The position numbers and the translations under genes were made by a program. Shown here piece after piece: positions 38,159 to 46,426 of a DNA stretch of 64,000 nt. How positions within the stretch are numbered: the stretch's first letter is position 1; each line of letters starts with the position of its first letter. The stretch covers positions 62,001-126,000 of the forward strand of contig JAWVCW010000015.1 in NCBI GenBank assembly GCA_033857955.1, written 5' to 3'. A model generated the notes under the pieces. That model ran no database searches and was not told the DNA's origin. It saw only the letters and a list, made by a program, of their open reading frames with translations. Origin of the DNA: Gaiellasilicea sp033857955. Its GTDB lineage: Bacteria; Actinomycetota; Thermoleophilia; Gaiellales; Gaiellaceae.

Positions 38159-39485
38159 GTTCGAAGAACCTCTCGCGCTCGTAGCAGGTGACCGCGCGGT
38201 CGAAAAGCTCCTGCTCGGTGCGCGCGTAGTTGAGGTAGTGGTCGATCACCTCGTCGCCGAACGCTACGCGCGCCATCGAGCCACCTTCGAGCGCGGCGAC
38301 AGCCTCGCGCAGCGAGTGCGGAAAGCGGTCGGCGTCCGACTCGTACGCGTTGCCCTCGAGCGCCGGCGGCAGCGCGAGCCCCTGCTCGATCCCGTTCAGG
38401 CCGGCCGCAATGATCGCGGCGAACGCGAGATACGGGTTGGCATCGGCGCCGGGGATCCGCGTCTCCGTCCGCAGCGCCGGCCCGTGGCCGACGATCCGGA
38501 AGCCGCACGTCCGGTTGTCGCGTCCCCAGGCAAGCGTCGTCGGCGCCCACGAGCCGGCCGCGTACCGCTTGTACGAGTTGACGTTCGGCGCCAGGAAGAT
38601 CGCGAGCTCCTTCAAGTTGGCGATCTGCCCTGCCAGCCACCCGTTGAACTCCGCCGTCTCGCCGTCGAACGCACTTTCCTTCCCGCGCCAGAGCGAGGAG
38701 TGGATGTGGCACGAGCTGCCGATCCAGCTGTGATCGGGCTTTGCCATGAACGTGATCGAGCAGCCGTTCAGGTGGGCGATCTCCTTCGCGCCGTTCTTGT
38801 AGATCACGTGGTTGTCCGCCATCGCGACGGCGTCGGCATACCGGAAGTTGATCTCGTGCTGCCCCGGCCACGCCTCGCCCTTCGAGGTCTCCACCTTGAT
38901 TCCGGCGCCCTGCATCCCGTTCCGGATCTGGCGGATGAACGGCTCGTCGTAGGTCGCGGCCAGGATGTGGTAGTCGAGGATGTACGGCACCGACGGGGTC
39001 AGGTCGCGGTAGTGCTGTCGGTTCGCTTGCTCGTACGTCTCCTTGAGCAAGTAGAACTCGAGCTCCGAGCCGATCATCGGCGTGAAGCCGAGCGCCTCCG
39101 CCCGGTCGACCTGGGCGCGCAGCACCTGCCGGGGCGAGGGAGCCACAGGCGAGCCGTCGTGCCAACCAACATCGCACAGGACGAGCGCCGTCGCCTCGAG
39201 CCACGGGATCCGCCGCAGCGTCGCCAGATCGGGCGTCATCCCGAAGTCGCCGTAGCCACGCTCCCAGCTCGCGAGCGCGTAGCCGGGAACGGGGTCCATC
39301 TCCATCTCGAGCGCGAGGAGGTAGTTGCAGCCCTCGATCGGATGACCGGCGCCGACCTCGTCGACGAAGAACTCACCCTGCAGGCGCTTGCCCATCAGCC
39401 GTCCCTGCATGTCGGTGAAGGCGACGACGACGGTGTCGATCGCGCCCGACTCCACATCCGCCCGCAACTCGTCGAAGCTGAGCAC
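38151..39485 (-). CDS. Glutamine synthetase-like gamma-glutamylamine ligase (PuuA type)
   Basis: The 444-residue product from GTG 39485 (MLSFDELRADVESGAI). The N-terminal beta-grasp domain is followed by the catalytic barrel, with GSELEFYLLKE, GQHEINFRYADA and the SSCHIHSSLW stretch for ATP/metal binding, and NSYKRYAAGSWAPTTLAWG. This short GS class with a PuuD neighbour usually glutamylates amines rather than ammonia; the substrate is not readable. It is divergent from the permease gene. Confidence 0.9.
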   Translation of the reverse strand: MLSFDELRADVESGAIDTVVVAFTDMQGRLMGKRLQGEFFVDEVGAGHPIEGCNYLLALEMEMDPVPGYALASWERGYGDFGMTPDLATLRRIPWLEATALVLCDVGWHDGSPVAPSPRQVLRAQVDRAEALGFTPMIGSELEFYLLKETYEQANRQHYRDLTPSVPYILDYHILAATYDEPFIRQIRNGMQGAGIKVETSKGEAWPGQHEINFRYADAVAMADNHVIYKNGAKEIAHLNGCSITFMAKPDHSWIGSSCHIHSSLWRGKESAFDGETAEFNGWLAGQIANLKELAIFLAPNVNSYKRYAAGSWAPTTLAWGRDNRTCGFRIVGHGPALRTETRIPGADANPYLAFAAIIAAGLNGIEQGLALPPALEGNAYESDADRFPHSLREAVAALEGGSMARVAFGDEVIDHYLNYARTEQELFDRAVTCYERERFFERG

Positions 39486-39593
39486 GAAGGCGATCCTACT
39501 GTTCGAAGCCCCTTGTGCCGTCCGACACGTTGACAACGATCCAGGCAGACGCGCGTAATAGCGCGGACACGTCACCAACTGGTAGGAGGGCGG

Positions 39594-41186
39594 ATGGAAA
39601 CGGCACCACCCGCAGACCCGCGACACGACAGCGACGAGCAGATGCTGCACAAGCTCGGCTACGCGCAGGAGCTCTTTCGGGCGATGGGCGGGTTCCAGAA
39701 CTTCGCGATCTCGTTCACGATCATCTCGATCCTCGCCGGGTGCCTGACCTCGTACTACATCGCCTTCCAGTGGGGCGGTCCGGTGGCGGTCACTTGGGGC
39801 TGGCTGCTCGTCGGCGGCTTCTGCATCATCGTCTCGCTGGCGATGGGCGAGATCGCCTCGACGTACCCGACCGCCGGCGGTCTCTACTACTGGGCCTCGA
39901 GGCTCGGGAGCCCCGCCTGGGGCTGGTTCACCGGCTGGTTCAACCTCATCGGGCAGATCGCGGTGACCGCCGCCATCGGCTACGGGCTCGCGATCTTCGC
40001 CACGTCCTTGCTGGACCTGCTCTTCAACTACCCGAACACCTCGAAGTGGATCTTCGTCACCTACACGGTGGTGATGGCGATCGCCATCCTGCTCAACCTC
40101 TTCGCGGTCTCGATCACGGCCGCCCTGAACACGATCTCGGCCTGGTGGCACATGGCCGGCGTCGCGTTCATCGTGCTCGTGCTGCTCGTCGTCCCGGACA
40201 CGCACCAGTCCTTCGGCTACGTCTTCGGCGAGACCATCAACAACTCCGGGTTCAGCGGCGCAGGCTTCGGCGACTTCATGTTCCTCTACGTGTTCGGAAT
40301 CGGCCTGCTGATGGCCCAGTACACGATCACGGGCTTCGACGCCTCGGCGCACATGGCCGAGGAGACACGGCAGGCGTCGCGGACGGCGGCGACCGGAATG
40401 GTGATGTCCGTCGTCGTCTCGGTCATCTTCGGCTTCTTCCTCCTACTCGCCGTGACGTTTGCGATCCCGGACACGCAGGGCGTGATCGACGCCGGCGGCT
40501 ACGCGGTCACCTACATCTGGACGACGGCGCTCGGCGCGACCTGGGCGAAGATCCTGCTCACGATCGTCGTGCTCGCGCAGATGTTCTGCCTCACTGCGTC
40601 GGTCACCTCGGCCTCGCGGATGATGTACGCGTTCTCGCGGGACCGTGCGGTCCCGGGCCACCAGCTGTGGCGTCGCATTTCGTCGCAGCGGGTGCCGCTC
40701 TACGCAGTCCTGGCTATCGGCATCCTCTCCTGGCTGCTGATGGTCCCGACTCTGAAAAACGCGGTGGTCGGCTATCTCGTCGGAACGTCGATCGCCGTGA
40801 TCGGGCTCTACATCGCGTTCGCGATCCCCGTGTACCTGCGCTGGCGTGCCGGCGACCGCTTCGAGCGGGGTGCCTGGCACCTCGGCGAGAAGTACAAGTG
40901 GATCGACCTGCTCGCGATCGGCTGGATCGCACTGATCTGCATCTTGTTCATGCTCCCGATCGCCCCGGCGGGCGTGCCGTGGGACGACGCGTTCGACTGG
41001 AACGTCGTCAACTACGCACCGCTCACCGTCGGAGGCGCGTTCCTCCTCTTCGGCGGCTGGTACGTGCTGTCTGCGAAGAAGTGGTTCAAGGGGCCCGTCC
41101 GCCAGGGCACCGAGGAGGAGCTCGAGCGGATCGAGGCCGGCTTCGCTGCGGGTGGCCACGCCCCGCAGCCGGACCCGGCCGCCTGA
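39594..41186 (+). CDS. APC-family amino acid/amine permease
   Basis: ATG 39594 with AGGAGGG upstream. The 530-residue product has about twelve membrane helices and the family N-terminus YAQELFRAMGGFQNFAISFT, then EIASTYPTAGGLYYWASRLG. The TM6 region reads GFDASAHMAEETRQASRTA. It is most like GABA/amine permeases (UgaP/PuuP style). TTGACA at 39530 and TAATAG at 39556 could be promoter elements, though 20 bp apart. It is divergent from the ligase operon, so it probably imports the substrate. Confidence 0.92.
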   Translation: METAPPADPRHDSDEQMLHKLGYAQELFRAMGGFQNFAISFTIISILAGCLTSYYIAFQWGGPVAVTWGWLLVGGFCIIVSLAMGEIASTYPTAGGLYYWASRLGSPAWGWFTGWFNLIGQIAVTAAIGYGLAIFATSLLDLLFNYPNTSKWIFVTYTVVMAIAILLNLFAVSITAALNTISAWWHMAGVAFIVLVLLVVPDTHQSFGYVFGETINNSGFSGAGFGDFMFLYVFGIGLLMAQYTITGFDASAHMAEETRQASRTAATGMVMSVVVSVIFGFFLLLAVTFAIPDTQGVIDAGGYAVTYIWTTALGATWAKILLTIVVLAQMFCLTASVTSASRMMYAFSRDRAVPGHQLWRRISSQRVPLYAVLAIGILSWLLMVPTLKNAVVGYLVGTSIAVIGLYIAFAIPVYLRWRAGDRFERGAWHLGEKYKWIDLLAIGWIALICILFMLPIAPAGVPWDDAFDWNVVNYAPLTVGGAFLLFGGWYVLSAKKWFKGPVRQGTEEELERIEAGFAAGGHAPQPDPAA

Positions 41187-41210
41187 GCAGCGAGCGGCCG
41201 TTGCGGAACC

Positions 41211-41239
41211 GAGAGGGGCGCCCGAAGGGCGCCCCTCTC
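41211..41239. terminator. Strong bidirectional terminator hairpin
   Basis: GAGAGGGGCGCCC (41211-41223) and GGGCGCCCCTCTC (41227-41239) form a perfect 13-bp stem with a GAA loop between convergent genes. It overlaps the last bases of the MFS gene. Confidence 0.75.
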
Positions 41240-42500
41240 ACATCACGGACACCGGCTCCGGTGCCGCGGGTCGAGCCGACCTGATCAGCAGGACTGCGGC
41301 CGCCGCGACGAGCGCGAGCACGCCCGCGGCGAGGAAGGCGGCGGTGTATTCGCCGGTATGGGTGCGGATCAACCCGGCGCCCCAGGCAGCGGTCGCAGCG
41401 CCCAGCTGGTGCGCGGCGAAGATCCAGGCGAAGACGACGCCTGACTGCCGCCCGAAGTGGGCTGTGGTCAGCGCCGAGGTCGGCGGCACCGTCGCGACCC
41501 AGTCCAGCCCGTAGACGACAACGAAGGCGAACATCGCTGCGTGCGCCGAGTCGAAGACGATCGGGAGCGCCAACAGCGACAGCCCGCGAAGGGCGTAGTA
41601 GGCCAGCAGGAGCTTGCGGGGGTCGTACCGGTCAGTCAGCCATCCGGACGCTGTCGTTCCGACCACGTCGAAGACGCCGATCAACGCCAGCAGGCCGGCT
41701 GCGGTCACCTGGGTGATCCCGTGGTCGTGCGCAGCCGGAATCAGATGTGTGGAGACGAGCCCGTTCGTCGTGGCGCCGCAGACGAAGAAGGTCCCCGCGA
41801 GCAGCCAGAAGGTTGTCGAGCGCATCGCCATGGAGAGGGCGTCGAGCGCCGCGCCGAACGCGGGCGCGGCTGTAACGGGCGGCGGCTGCCAGCCCTCCTC
41901 CGCCCCGTATGGCGCTAGCCCGATGTCCTCCGGGCGGTCGCGCATGAACCGGAGCACGACCGGGAGGACGAGCAGCATCGCGACGACGGCAACCGCGAAG
42001 GCGGCCCACCGCCAGTCGAAGCCGGCGAGCCAGGCGAGCGCCGGCAGGAAGACGAGCTGTCCGGACGCGTAGCTCGCCGTCATCAGTCCGGTGACGAGAC
42101 CTCGCCTGGCGACGAACCAGCGGTTCGCGATGATCGCCGCCAGCGGGACAGAGACGGCGCCGGTCGCGAGGCCGTTGACGAGCCCCCAGAGCAGGAAGAG
42201 CTGCCACGTCTCGGTCATGCGGATCGTCAGCAGCGCCGACACGGCAATCGTGGCGAGCGAGACCCCGACGACGCGCCGAACGCCCGCGCGTTCCACCAGC
42301 GCCGCCGCGAACGGCGCGCTCAGGCCGAAGCAGAGCAGGTTCAGCGAGACAGCTAAGCCGATCGTCTCGTGACTCCAACCGAACTCCTGGTGCAGCGGGA
42401 TCAGGAGCACGCCCGTCGTCGAGCGGAATCCCGATGCCATCACGAGCGACAGGAACGCGACCCCGGCGACGACCCAGGCGTAGTGGACACGGGCAGTCAC
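41238..42500 (-). CDS. MFS transporter (monocarboxylate/oxalate-formate-type)
   Basis: A 420-residue product with twelve hydrophobic helices. The N-terminal HYAWVVAGVAFLSLVMASGF and GVLLIPLHQEFGWS are typical of the oxalate:formate/monocarboxylate antiporter branch. The loop DRYDPRKLLLAYYALRG is between helices 8 and 9. The substrate is unknown. It lies 37 bp downstream of the SDR gene at 42538, so the two may be co-transcribed. Confidence 0.88.
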   Translation of the reverse strand: MTARVHYAWVVAGVAFLSLVMASGFRSTTGVLLIPLHQEFGWSHETIGLAVSLNLLCFGLSAPFAAALVERAGVRRVVGVSLATIAVSALLTIRMTETWQLFLLWGLVNGLATGAVSVPLAAIIANRWFVARRGLVTGLMTASYASGQLVFLPALAWLAGFDWRWAAFAVAVVAMLLVLPVVLRFMRDRPEDIGLAPYGAEEGWQPPPVTAAPAFGAALDALSMAMRSTTFWLLAGTFFVCGATTNGLVSTHLIPAAHDHGITQVTAAGLLALIGVFDVVGTTASGWLTDRYDPRKLLLAYYALRGLSLLALPIVFDSAHAAMFAFVVVYGLDWVATVPPTSALTTAHFGRQSGVVFAWIFAAHQLGAATAAWGAGLIRTHTGEYTAAFLAAGVLALVAAAAVLLIRSARPAAPEPVSVM

Positions 42501-42537
42501 GATGGTGACAACGTCCCCACTGTGGCCCGGCTTCCCA

Positions 42538-43299
42538 TCAACCGACCCAGGCCCCTCCGTTCTGGTCGATCGCCTGGCCTGTAACGCCCCGGGCGTCGTC
42601 GGACAGGAGCCACGCGACCGTTCCGGCGATGTCCTGCGGCTGGGACATGCGGCCGAGCGGCACCTGCTGCATCGCCTCCCGGTAGGCGTCGTCGCGCGTG
42701 CCGCCCGTCGCGGCAGCCATTCCCTCGAGCCCCTCCCACGCCATGTCGGTGTCCACCCAGCCGGGGCAGATCGCGTTCACCTGGATGTTCTCGCCGGCCA
42801 GCTCGGCAGCGAAGGAGCGGACGAGCCCGAGGAGGCCGGCCTTCGACGCCGAGTACCCGGTGTAGCCCGGAACGGCGATCCGGGCGAGGATCGACGCGAT
42901 CACGACGAGGTGGCGAGTGTCGGGCCCGGGAGCGAGATGGCGAAGAGCGGCGCGCGCCGAGTAGTACGTGCCCGAGAGGTTCGTCGCCACGAGATCGTCG
43001 AAGCGGTCGCCGGGGCCGTCGGCGTTCGCGCCGCCGAGCCCGCTGTTGGCGACAAGCGCATGGATCGGACCGCGCTCGGCCGCGGCCGTGGCGAAGACGG
43101 CGTCGACCTGGTCGCGGTCGCGGACGTCGCACGCGGCTGCACCCGCCCCGATCGCAGCGGCCACCTCGCGCAGCCGCTCGAGATCGCGCGCGAGGATCGT
43201 CAGTGTCGCGCCCTCGGCCGCGAGGCGTTCCGCGATCGCCTTCCCGATCCCCTTGCCGCCGCCGGTGACGACGACGTGCTTGCCCGCGAGTCTCTGCAT
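42538..43299 (-). CDS. Short-chain dehydrogenase/reductase
   Basis: The 253-residue product from ATG 43299 with AAAGGGGA upstream; the longer frame to 43407 is not needed. TGGGKGIGKA is the cofactor loop, ANSG replaces the usual NNAG, the catalytic Ser is in VVIASIL, and YSASKAG supplies Tyr/Lys. It resembles 3-oxoacyl-ACP reductase-like SDRs. It is possibly in an operon with the MFS transporter. Confidence 0.9.
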   Translation of the reverse strand: MQRLAGKHVVVTGGGKGIGKAIAERLAAEGATLTILARDLERLREVAAAIGAGAAACDVRDRDQVDAVFATAAAERGPIHALVANSGLGGANADGPGDRFDDLVATNLSGTYYSARAALRHLAPGPDTRHLVVIASILARIAVPGYTGYSASKAGLLGLVRSFAAELAGENIQVNAICPGWVDTDMAWEGLEGMAAATGGTRDDAYREAMQQVPLGRMSQPQDIAGTVAWLLSDDARGVTGQAIDQNGGAWVG

Positions 43300-43474
43300 C
43301 AGTCCCCTTTGTCGCTCTTTGCGTGAACTTTCGCCCAGGTTCGCTCTTGCGGCCCGGTGTGTCCGAGCATAGATTCCTGGTTCGCCGCGGCCCGTTCCTT
43401 CGGTCACCCCGCCCGGCCACCTCTCCTAGTACGTCTTGCACGATCGACAAACCAACCCGTTGATTAAAGAAAAA

Positions 43475-43489
43475 GTCGCAATTTGCGAC
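43475..43489. promoter_or_regulatory. Palindrome GTCGCAATTTGCGAC upstream of RNA gene 1
   Basis: A perfect palindrome (GTCGCA-ATT-TGCGAC) 19 bp upstream of the -35. A near copy, ATCGCAATTTGCGG (43832-43845), precedes RNA gene 2 by 10 bp. Conservation ahead of both promoters suggests a regulator site. Confidence 0.5.
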
Positions 43490-43508
43490 CACGGTCCTCG
43501 GAGCTCCC

Positions 43509-43537
43509 TTGACGCTCGCGCGGCCCGGCCCTAGGTT
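43509..43537 (+). promoter_or_regulatory. Sigma70-type promoter of RNA gene 1
   Basis: TTGACG (43509-43514), a 17-bp spacer and TAGGTT (43532-43537). The predicted start at about 43545 coincides with the first base of the closing RNA stem. Confidence 0.7.
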
Positions 43538-43544
43538 CCCCCTT

Positions 43545-43657
43545 GCAGCGAGCACGGAGCGAGATTAGGTCGAGGCTCCACCGGAGGACGAGTAGGCGGA
43601 AGCCGAAACGTCAGTCGGAGGAGCGGACGAAATCGCCACCGACTCGCTGAATTTTTT
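43545..43657 (+). ncRNA. Candidate structured small RNA, tandem copy 1 (~113 nt)
   Basis: A non-coding transcript unit with its own promoter. CAGCGAG (43546-43552) pairs with CTCGCTG (43643-43649), and a run of six T follows (43652-43657), as in an intrinsic terminator. Inside, CTCCACCG (43576-43583) can pair with CGGAGGAG (43616-43623), and a GGC-GGAA-GCC hairpin lies at 43595-43604. The second copy shows compensatory changes in the long-range helix. There is no coding frame with a ribosome site. It is not 6S, RNase P, tmRNA or SRP RNA by length and motifs. It may be a new RNA family. Confidence 0.7.
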
Positions 43658-43659
43658 GT

Positions 43660-43706
43660 GGCGCAGTCGGAAACCGGATCTGCGGCAGCAGATCCGGTTT
43701 CGCGCC
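43660..43706. other. Conserved hairpin downstream of RNA gene 1
   Basis: GGCGC/GCGCC at the base and AAACCGGATCTGC (43671-43683) paired with GCAGATCCGGTTT (43688-43700), loop GGCA. It is followed by AAGATCCCTGAAGCTGCTTG, which recurs after copy 2. It could be a second terminator or part of a longer RNA. Confidence 0.65.
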
Positions 43707-43855
43707 AAGATCCCTGAAGCTGCTTGGGTCGGGTTCGGGGCTCACTCATCTCTCTCGCTCGCTGGGATCAGTGACCGACGTTAAGGCGTCGATCGCAAAT
43801 CTATGCCTTCTTAAGGAAAAGATCGCAATTTGCGGACTTCGCGTTTTTGGAGCCC

Positions 43856-43884
43856 TTGCGCACTGTCTTGATCGGCCCTAGATT
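43856..43884 (+). promoter_or_regulatory. Sigma70-type promoter of RNA gene 2
   Basis: TTGCGC (43856-43861), a 17-bp spacer and TAGATT (43879-43884), spaced exactly as in copy 1 although the spacer sequence has diverged. Confidence 0.65.
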
Positions 43885-43891
43885 CGTCCTT

Positions 43892-44003
43892 GCAGCGAGC
43901 ACGGGACGCGAGTAGGTCGAGTCCACACCGGTAGGCCGTAGGCGGAAGCCGAAAGTCCGTCGGTGTGGCGGACGAAAGCGCACCCGGCTCGCTGAATTTC
44001 TTT
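43892..44003 (+). ncRNA. Candidate structured small RNA, tandem copy 2 (~112 nt)
   Basis: Same architecture as copy 1: CAGCGAG (43893-43899) pairs with CTCGCTG (43988-43994), and AATTTCTTTG follows. CCACACCG (43923-43930) pairs perfectly with CGGTGTGG (43961-43968). GGC-GGAA-GCC lies at 43941-43950. Relative to copy 1, at least two pairs of the long helix change on both sides (T:A to C:G and C:G to A:T). A third position is A.A in copy 1 and A:T here. This is what selection on structure predicts. Confidence 0.7.
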
Positions 44004-44005
44004 GT

Positions 44006-44052
44006 GGCGCAATCGGAAACCGGATCTGCGGAAGCAGATCCGGTTTCGCGCC
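44006..44052. other. Conserved hairpin downstream of RNA gene 2
   Basis: AAACCGGATCTGC (44017-44029) pairs with GCAGATCCGGTTT (44034-44046), loop GGAA instead of GGCA, with the same GGCGC/GCGCC base. The identity of the stem between copies is complete while the loop differs. Confidence 0.65.
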
Positions 44053-44130
44053 AAGATCCCTGAAGCTGCTTGGGTTGGATTCGGGGCTCGCTCATCCTTT
44101 CTGGCTTGGCTCAGCCGGTAACGTCGGGCC

Positions 44131-45282
44131 ATGCGTCGCCTTCTCATGCTCGTGTGCGTGATCGTGTTTGTTGACGCGATGTTGTTTGGCGCGCTCGCGC
44201 CGCTCGTGCCCGGCTACGCCGAGGTGTTCGGGCTCTCGACGACAGGCGCCGGGTTGCTCGTGGGCTCGTTCGGCGCCGGCGCTGTGCTCGGCGCGATCCC
44301 CGGTGGCCTGGCCGCGGCGAGATTCGGCCCGAAGCCCGCCGTCGTCGCAGGACTCGTCCTGCTCGCCTTCGCCAGCTTCGCCTTCGCCGCCGCTGACGGG
44401 GCGTGGGCACTCGGGCTCGCTCGGCTCGTCCAGGGAGTCTCGAGCACGATCACCTGGGCCGGCGCGTTTGCCTGGTTGACCGTCGCCACACCGCGGGAAC
44501 GTCGTGGCGAGGTGATCGGCACGGCGTTCGCCGCGGCTGTGTTCGGCGCCATCCTCGGCCCGATGTTCGGCGCCATCGCCGACGCCGTCAGCGTCCGCGT
44601 CTTCTTCGCGGCTGTCGGCCTCGTCGCGGCGGCACTCGCCGCGGCGGCCGCTACCCGTCCGGGCTCGCCTGCAGAGAGGCACGCGCCCGGCGCGGCCAGA
44701 CGAGCCTTCGCCGACCGCAGCTTCCTCGGCGGACTCTGGCTGAACACCCTCCCCGCTCTCCTCTTCGGGATGCTCGTCGTCCTCGTCCCGCTCCAGCTCG
44801 ACGAAGGAGGCTTCACGCCATTCGCCGTCGGCACCGTCTTCCTCCTCGCCGGGCTCCTCGAGACCGTCGTCAACCCACTCCTCGGCCGTTTCTCCGACCG
44901 ACGCGGCCGCCTGCTCCCGATCCGGGCCGCGCTCGCCGGCTCGATCGCCGTCGCGCTCGCGTTCGCGGTCGCACGCGACCCGTACGCGATCGCGTTCCTG
45001 GCCGTGCTCGCGGCGCTCTCGTTCGGGGCCTTCTACACACCGGGGATCGCGCTCGTCTCAGACCGCACGGAGGCGGCCGGTCTCTCGCAGGCACTCGGCT
45101 TCGGGATCATGAACACGGCGTGGGCGCTCGGGAACATGAGCGGCCCGCCGCTGTCGGGCGTGGTCGCGGACGCAGCCGGGGAGGGAGTCCCCTACGTGCT
45201 CGCCGCCATCCTTTGCGCGCTCACGCTCGCTGCGACGTTGCGGCTGAGCTCGCGAGCGGGAACCGCTCGAGCACCCACCTAG
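44131..45282 (+). CDS. MFS transporter (DHA1-like)
   Basis: A 383-residue product with about twelve hydrophobic helices and the motif-A-like loop GGLAAARFGPKPAVVAGLVL after helix 2. A central polar loop (RPGSPAERHAPGAARRAFAD) divides the halves. It resembles drug/sugar efflux members; the substrate is unknown. The ATG at 44131 lies about 80 bp after the second RNA-associated hairpin. Its 3' end overlaps the convergent gene by 62 bp. Confidence 0.85.
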   Translation: MRRLLMLVCVIVFVDAMLFGALAPLVPGYAEVFGLSTTGAGLLVGSFGAGAVLGAIPGGLAAARFGPKPAVVAGLVLLAFASFAFAAADGAWALGLARLVQGVSSTITWAGAFAWLTVATPRERRGEVIGTAFAAAVFGAILGPMFGAIADAVSVRVFFAAVGLVAAALAAAAATRPGSPAERHAPGAARRAFADRSFLGGLWLNTLPALLFGMLVVLVPLQLDEGGFTPFAVGTVFLLAGLLETVVNPLLGRFSDRRGRLLPIRAALAGSIAVALAFAVARDPYAIAFLAVLAALSFGAFYTPGIALVSDRTEAAGLSQALGFGIMNTAWALGNMSGPPLSGVVADAAGEGVPYVLAAILCALTLAATLRLSSRAGTARAPT

Positions 45283-45736
45283 CGTCGAGCCGGCGCTTCG
45301 AGTAGTGCTCGCCGTTGACGAGCGCGTGGTCACCCGTCTGCGGATCCATCGGCAGTCGCGCCTCGGCCGGATACCAGCGGTTGTGCCGCTCGATCAGGTC
45401 GTTCACCTCGCTGAACTCCCAGCGCTCGGCAAGCACGCGCCAGGCTGACGGATCGCCGGCCTGTAGCTCGTACTCCGCCGCGAGGGCCCGCTCGTGCTCG
45501 GCCGTGAACGCCGCGATCTCGCGCAGCCGGACCATGTACGGCGGCGGCCCGCCAAGCGAGGCGAGGTAGCTGCTCGCATCGGGGCGGAAGTGGCGCAGCC
45601 GCAGCCCGATCGGCTTGCCCGCCAGCGGGCTGTCCCGCATGTCTGCCTCGAGCCCCTGGAGATTCCGCCGATCGCGCGGGGTTTCGGGCAGCACCACTCC
45701 CTGACGCATGATCCGGTCGCGCTCGCGCCGCTCCAC
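45221..45736 (-). CDS. Unknown soluble protein
   Basis: The 171-residue product from ATG 45736 (MERRERDRIMRQGVVL). Recognisable stretches are SPLAGKPIGLRLRHFRPDAS, YMVRLREIAAFTAEHERALA and HNRWYPAEARLPMDPQTGD, the last with many aromatic and charged residues. There are no membrane segments or known catalytic motif. No family is recognised. It overlaps the MFS gene tail. Confidence 0.65.
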   Translation of the reverse strand: MERRERDRIMRQGVVLPETPRDRRNLQGLEADMRDSPLAGKPIGLRLRHFRPDASSYLASLGGPPPYMVRLREIAAFTAEHERALAAEYELQAGDPSAWRVLAERWEFSEVNDLIERHNRWYPAEARLPMDPQTGDHALVNGEHYSKRRLDARWVLERFPLASSAATSQRA

Positions 45737-45745
45737 ACGGCCAGC

Positions 45746-45940
45746 CTAGCGCCCGAGCAGGCGGCTCAGGAAAGACGGGCGCGGCTGGTGCTCCGGCTGC
45801 GATTCCGCCGGCGGCTCTTGCTCCGGTGCCTCGTAGAGCGCCCGCACGTTCTCGGTCGACCGCTGCCGGGCCTGCTCGGCCCGCTCGCGGTCTCCCCGCA
45901 GGGCAGCACGCATGTCGTGGATCTGGCTCTCTTCCTTCAC
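45746..45940 (-). CDS. Small unknown protein
   Basis: A 64-residue hydrophilic protein: a helical N-terminus (KEESQIHDMRAALRGDRERA), a Pro/Glu-rich middle and a conserved-looking end FLSRLLGR. Its start overlaps the upstream gene by 4 bp, indicating coupled translation with 45937-46389. Confidence 0.6.
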   Translation of the reverse strand: MKEESQIHDMRAALRGDRERAEQARQRSTENVRALYEAPEQEPPAESQPEHQPRPSFLSRLLGR

Positions 45941-46389
45941 CGGTCGAAGGTTCGATCCGCCTTCGGCGGTTCCTGCCTTTCGAGGTACGCACAGCGGCGT
46001 CTGTCGCCCGGCAGCGGCGAGGGCCCCAGCCTGACCGCGATGAAGTCATCTCCATCGATCTCGACGAGATCTGCTTGCGCGGGTGGCGCTCCCTCCCGCT
46101 CCAGCAGCCGATAGCCGTCCACGGAGGCGACGAGGAGCAGATGGCCGTCGACGGACGGCCCAGGGTTCGGGACAGGGGTCGAGACAGGGTTCCGGACCGG
46201 GTTCGGTGCAGGATTGGGCGCCAGCACCGCGTGCTGGGCGGGCTGTGGAGCCGGCCCGGGAGCCGGACTGACCGCCACCTCGTCGAGCAGCACGACGACG
46301 CGCTCGATCAACTCCGCGAGCCGCTCGAGCGAGGGCAGGAGGACAGGCGGCGGCGGACGCCGCTGGCGAAACGATCGCCGAAACCACAT
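45937..46389 (-). CDS. Unknown protein with Asn-Pro-rich repeat
   Basis: The 150-residue product from ATG 46389 (MWFRRSFRQRRPPPPV). An N-terminal amphipathic helix (LERLAELIERVVVLLDEVAV) is followed by a Pro/Asn repeat (NPAPNPVRNPVSTPVPNPGP), then a beta-rich domain (GHLLLVASVDGYRLLEREGA, DDFIAVRLGPSPLPGDRRR). No family is recognised. It is coupled to the next small gene by a 4-bp overlap. Confidence 0.6.
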   Translation of the reverse strand: MWFRRSFRQRRPPPPVLLPSLERLAELIERVVVLLDEVAVSPAPGPAPQPAQHAVLAPNPAPNPVRNPVSTPVPNPGPSVDGHLLLVASVDGYRLLEREGAPPAQADLVEIDGDDFIAVRLGPSPLPGDRRRCAYLERQEPPKADRTFDR

Positions 46390-46426
46390 GCGGGCGGGTT
46401 CGCCCCGCTTTCGCTTCTCCCTGCGC

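Noticed and set aside
39515..41284. A 589-residue plus-strand frame overlapping the permease
   Set aside because: It is Arg/His-rich noise out of frame with a clear APC permease that has a good ribosome site.
43531..44147. Minus-strand frames over the tandem RNA genes
   Set aside because: They lack ribosome sites and the sequence is better explained by paired stems and plus-strand promoters. The short shared peptide is noted only as an alternative.
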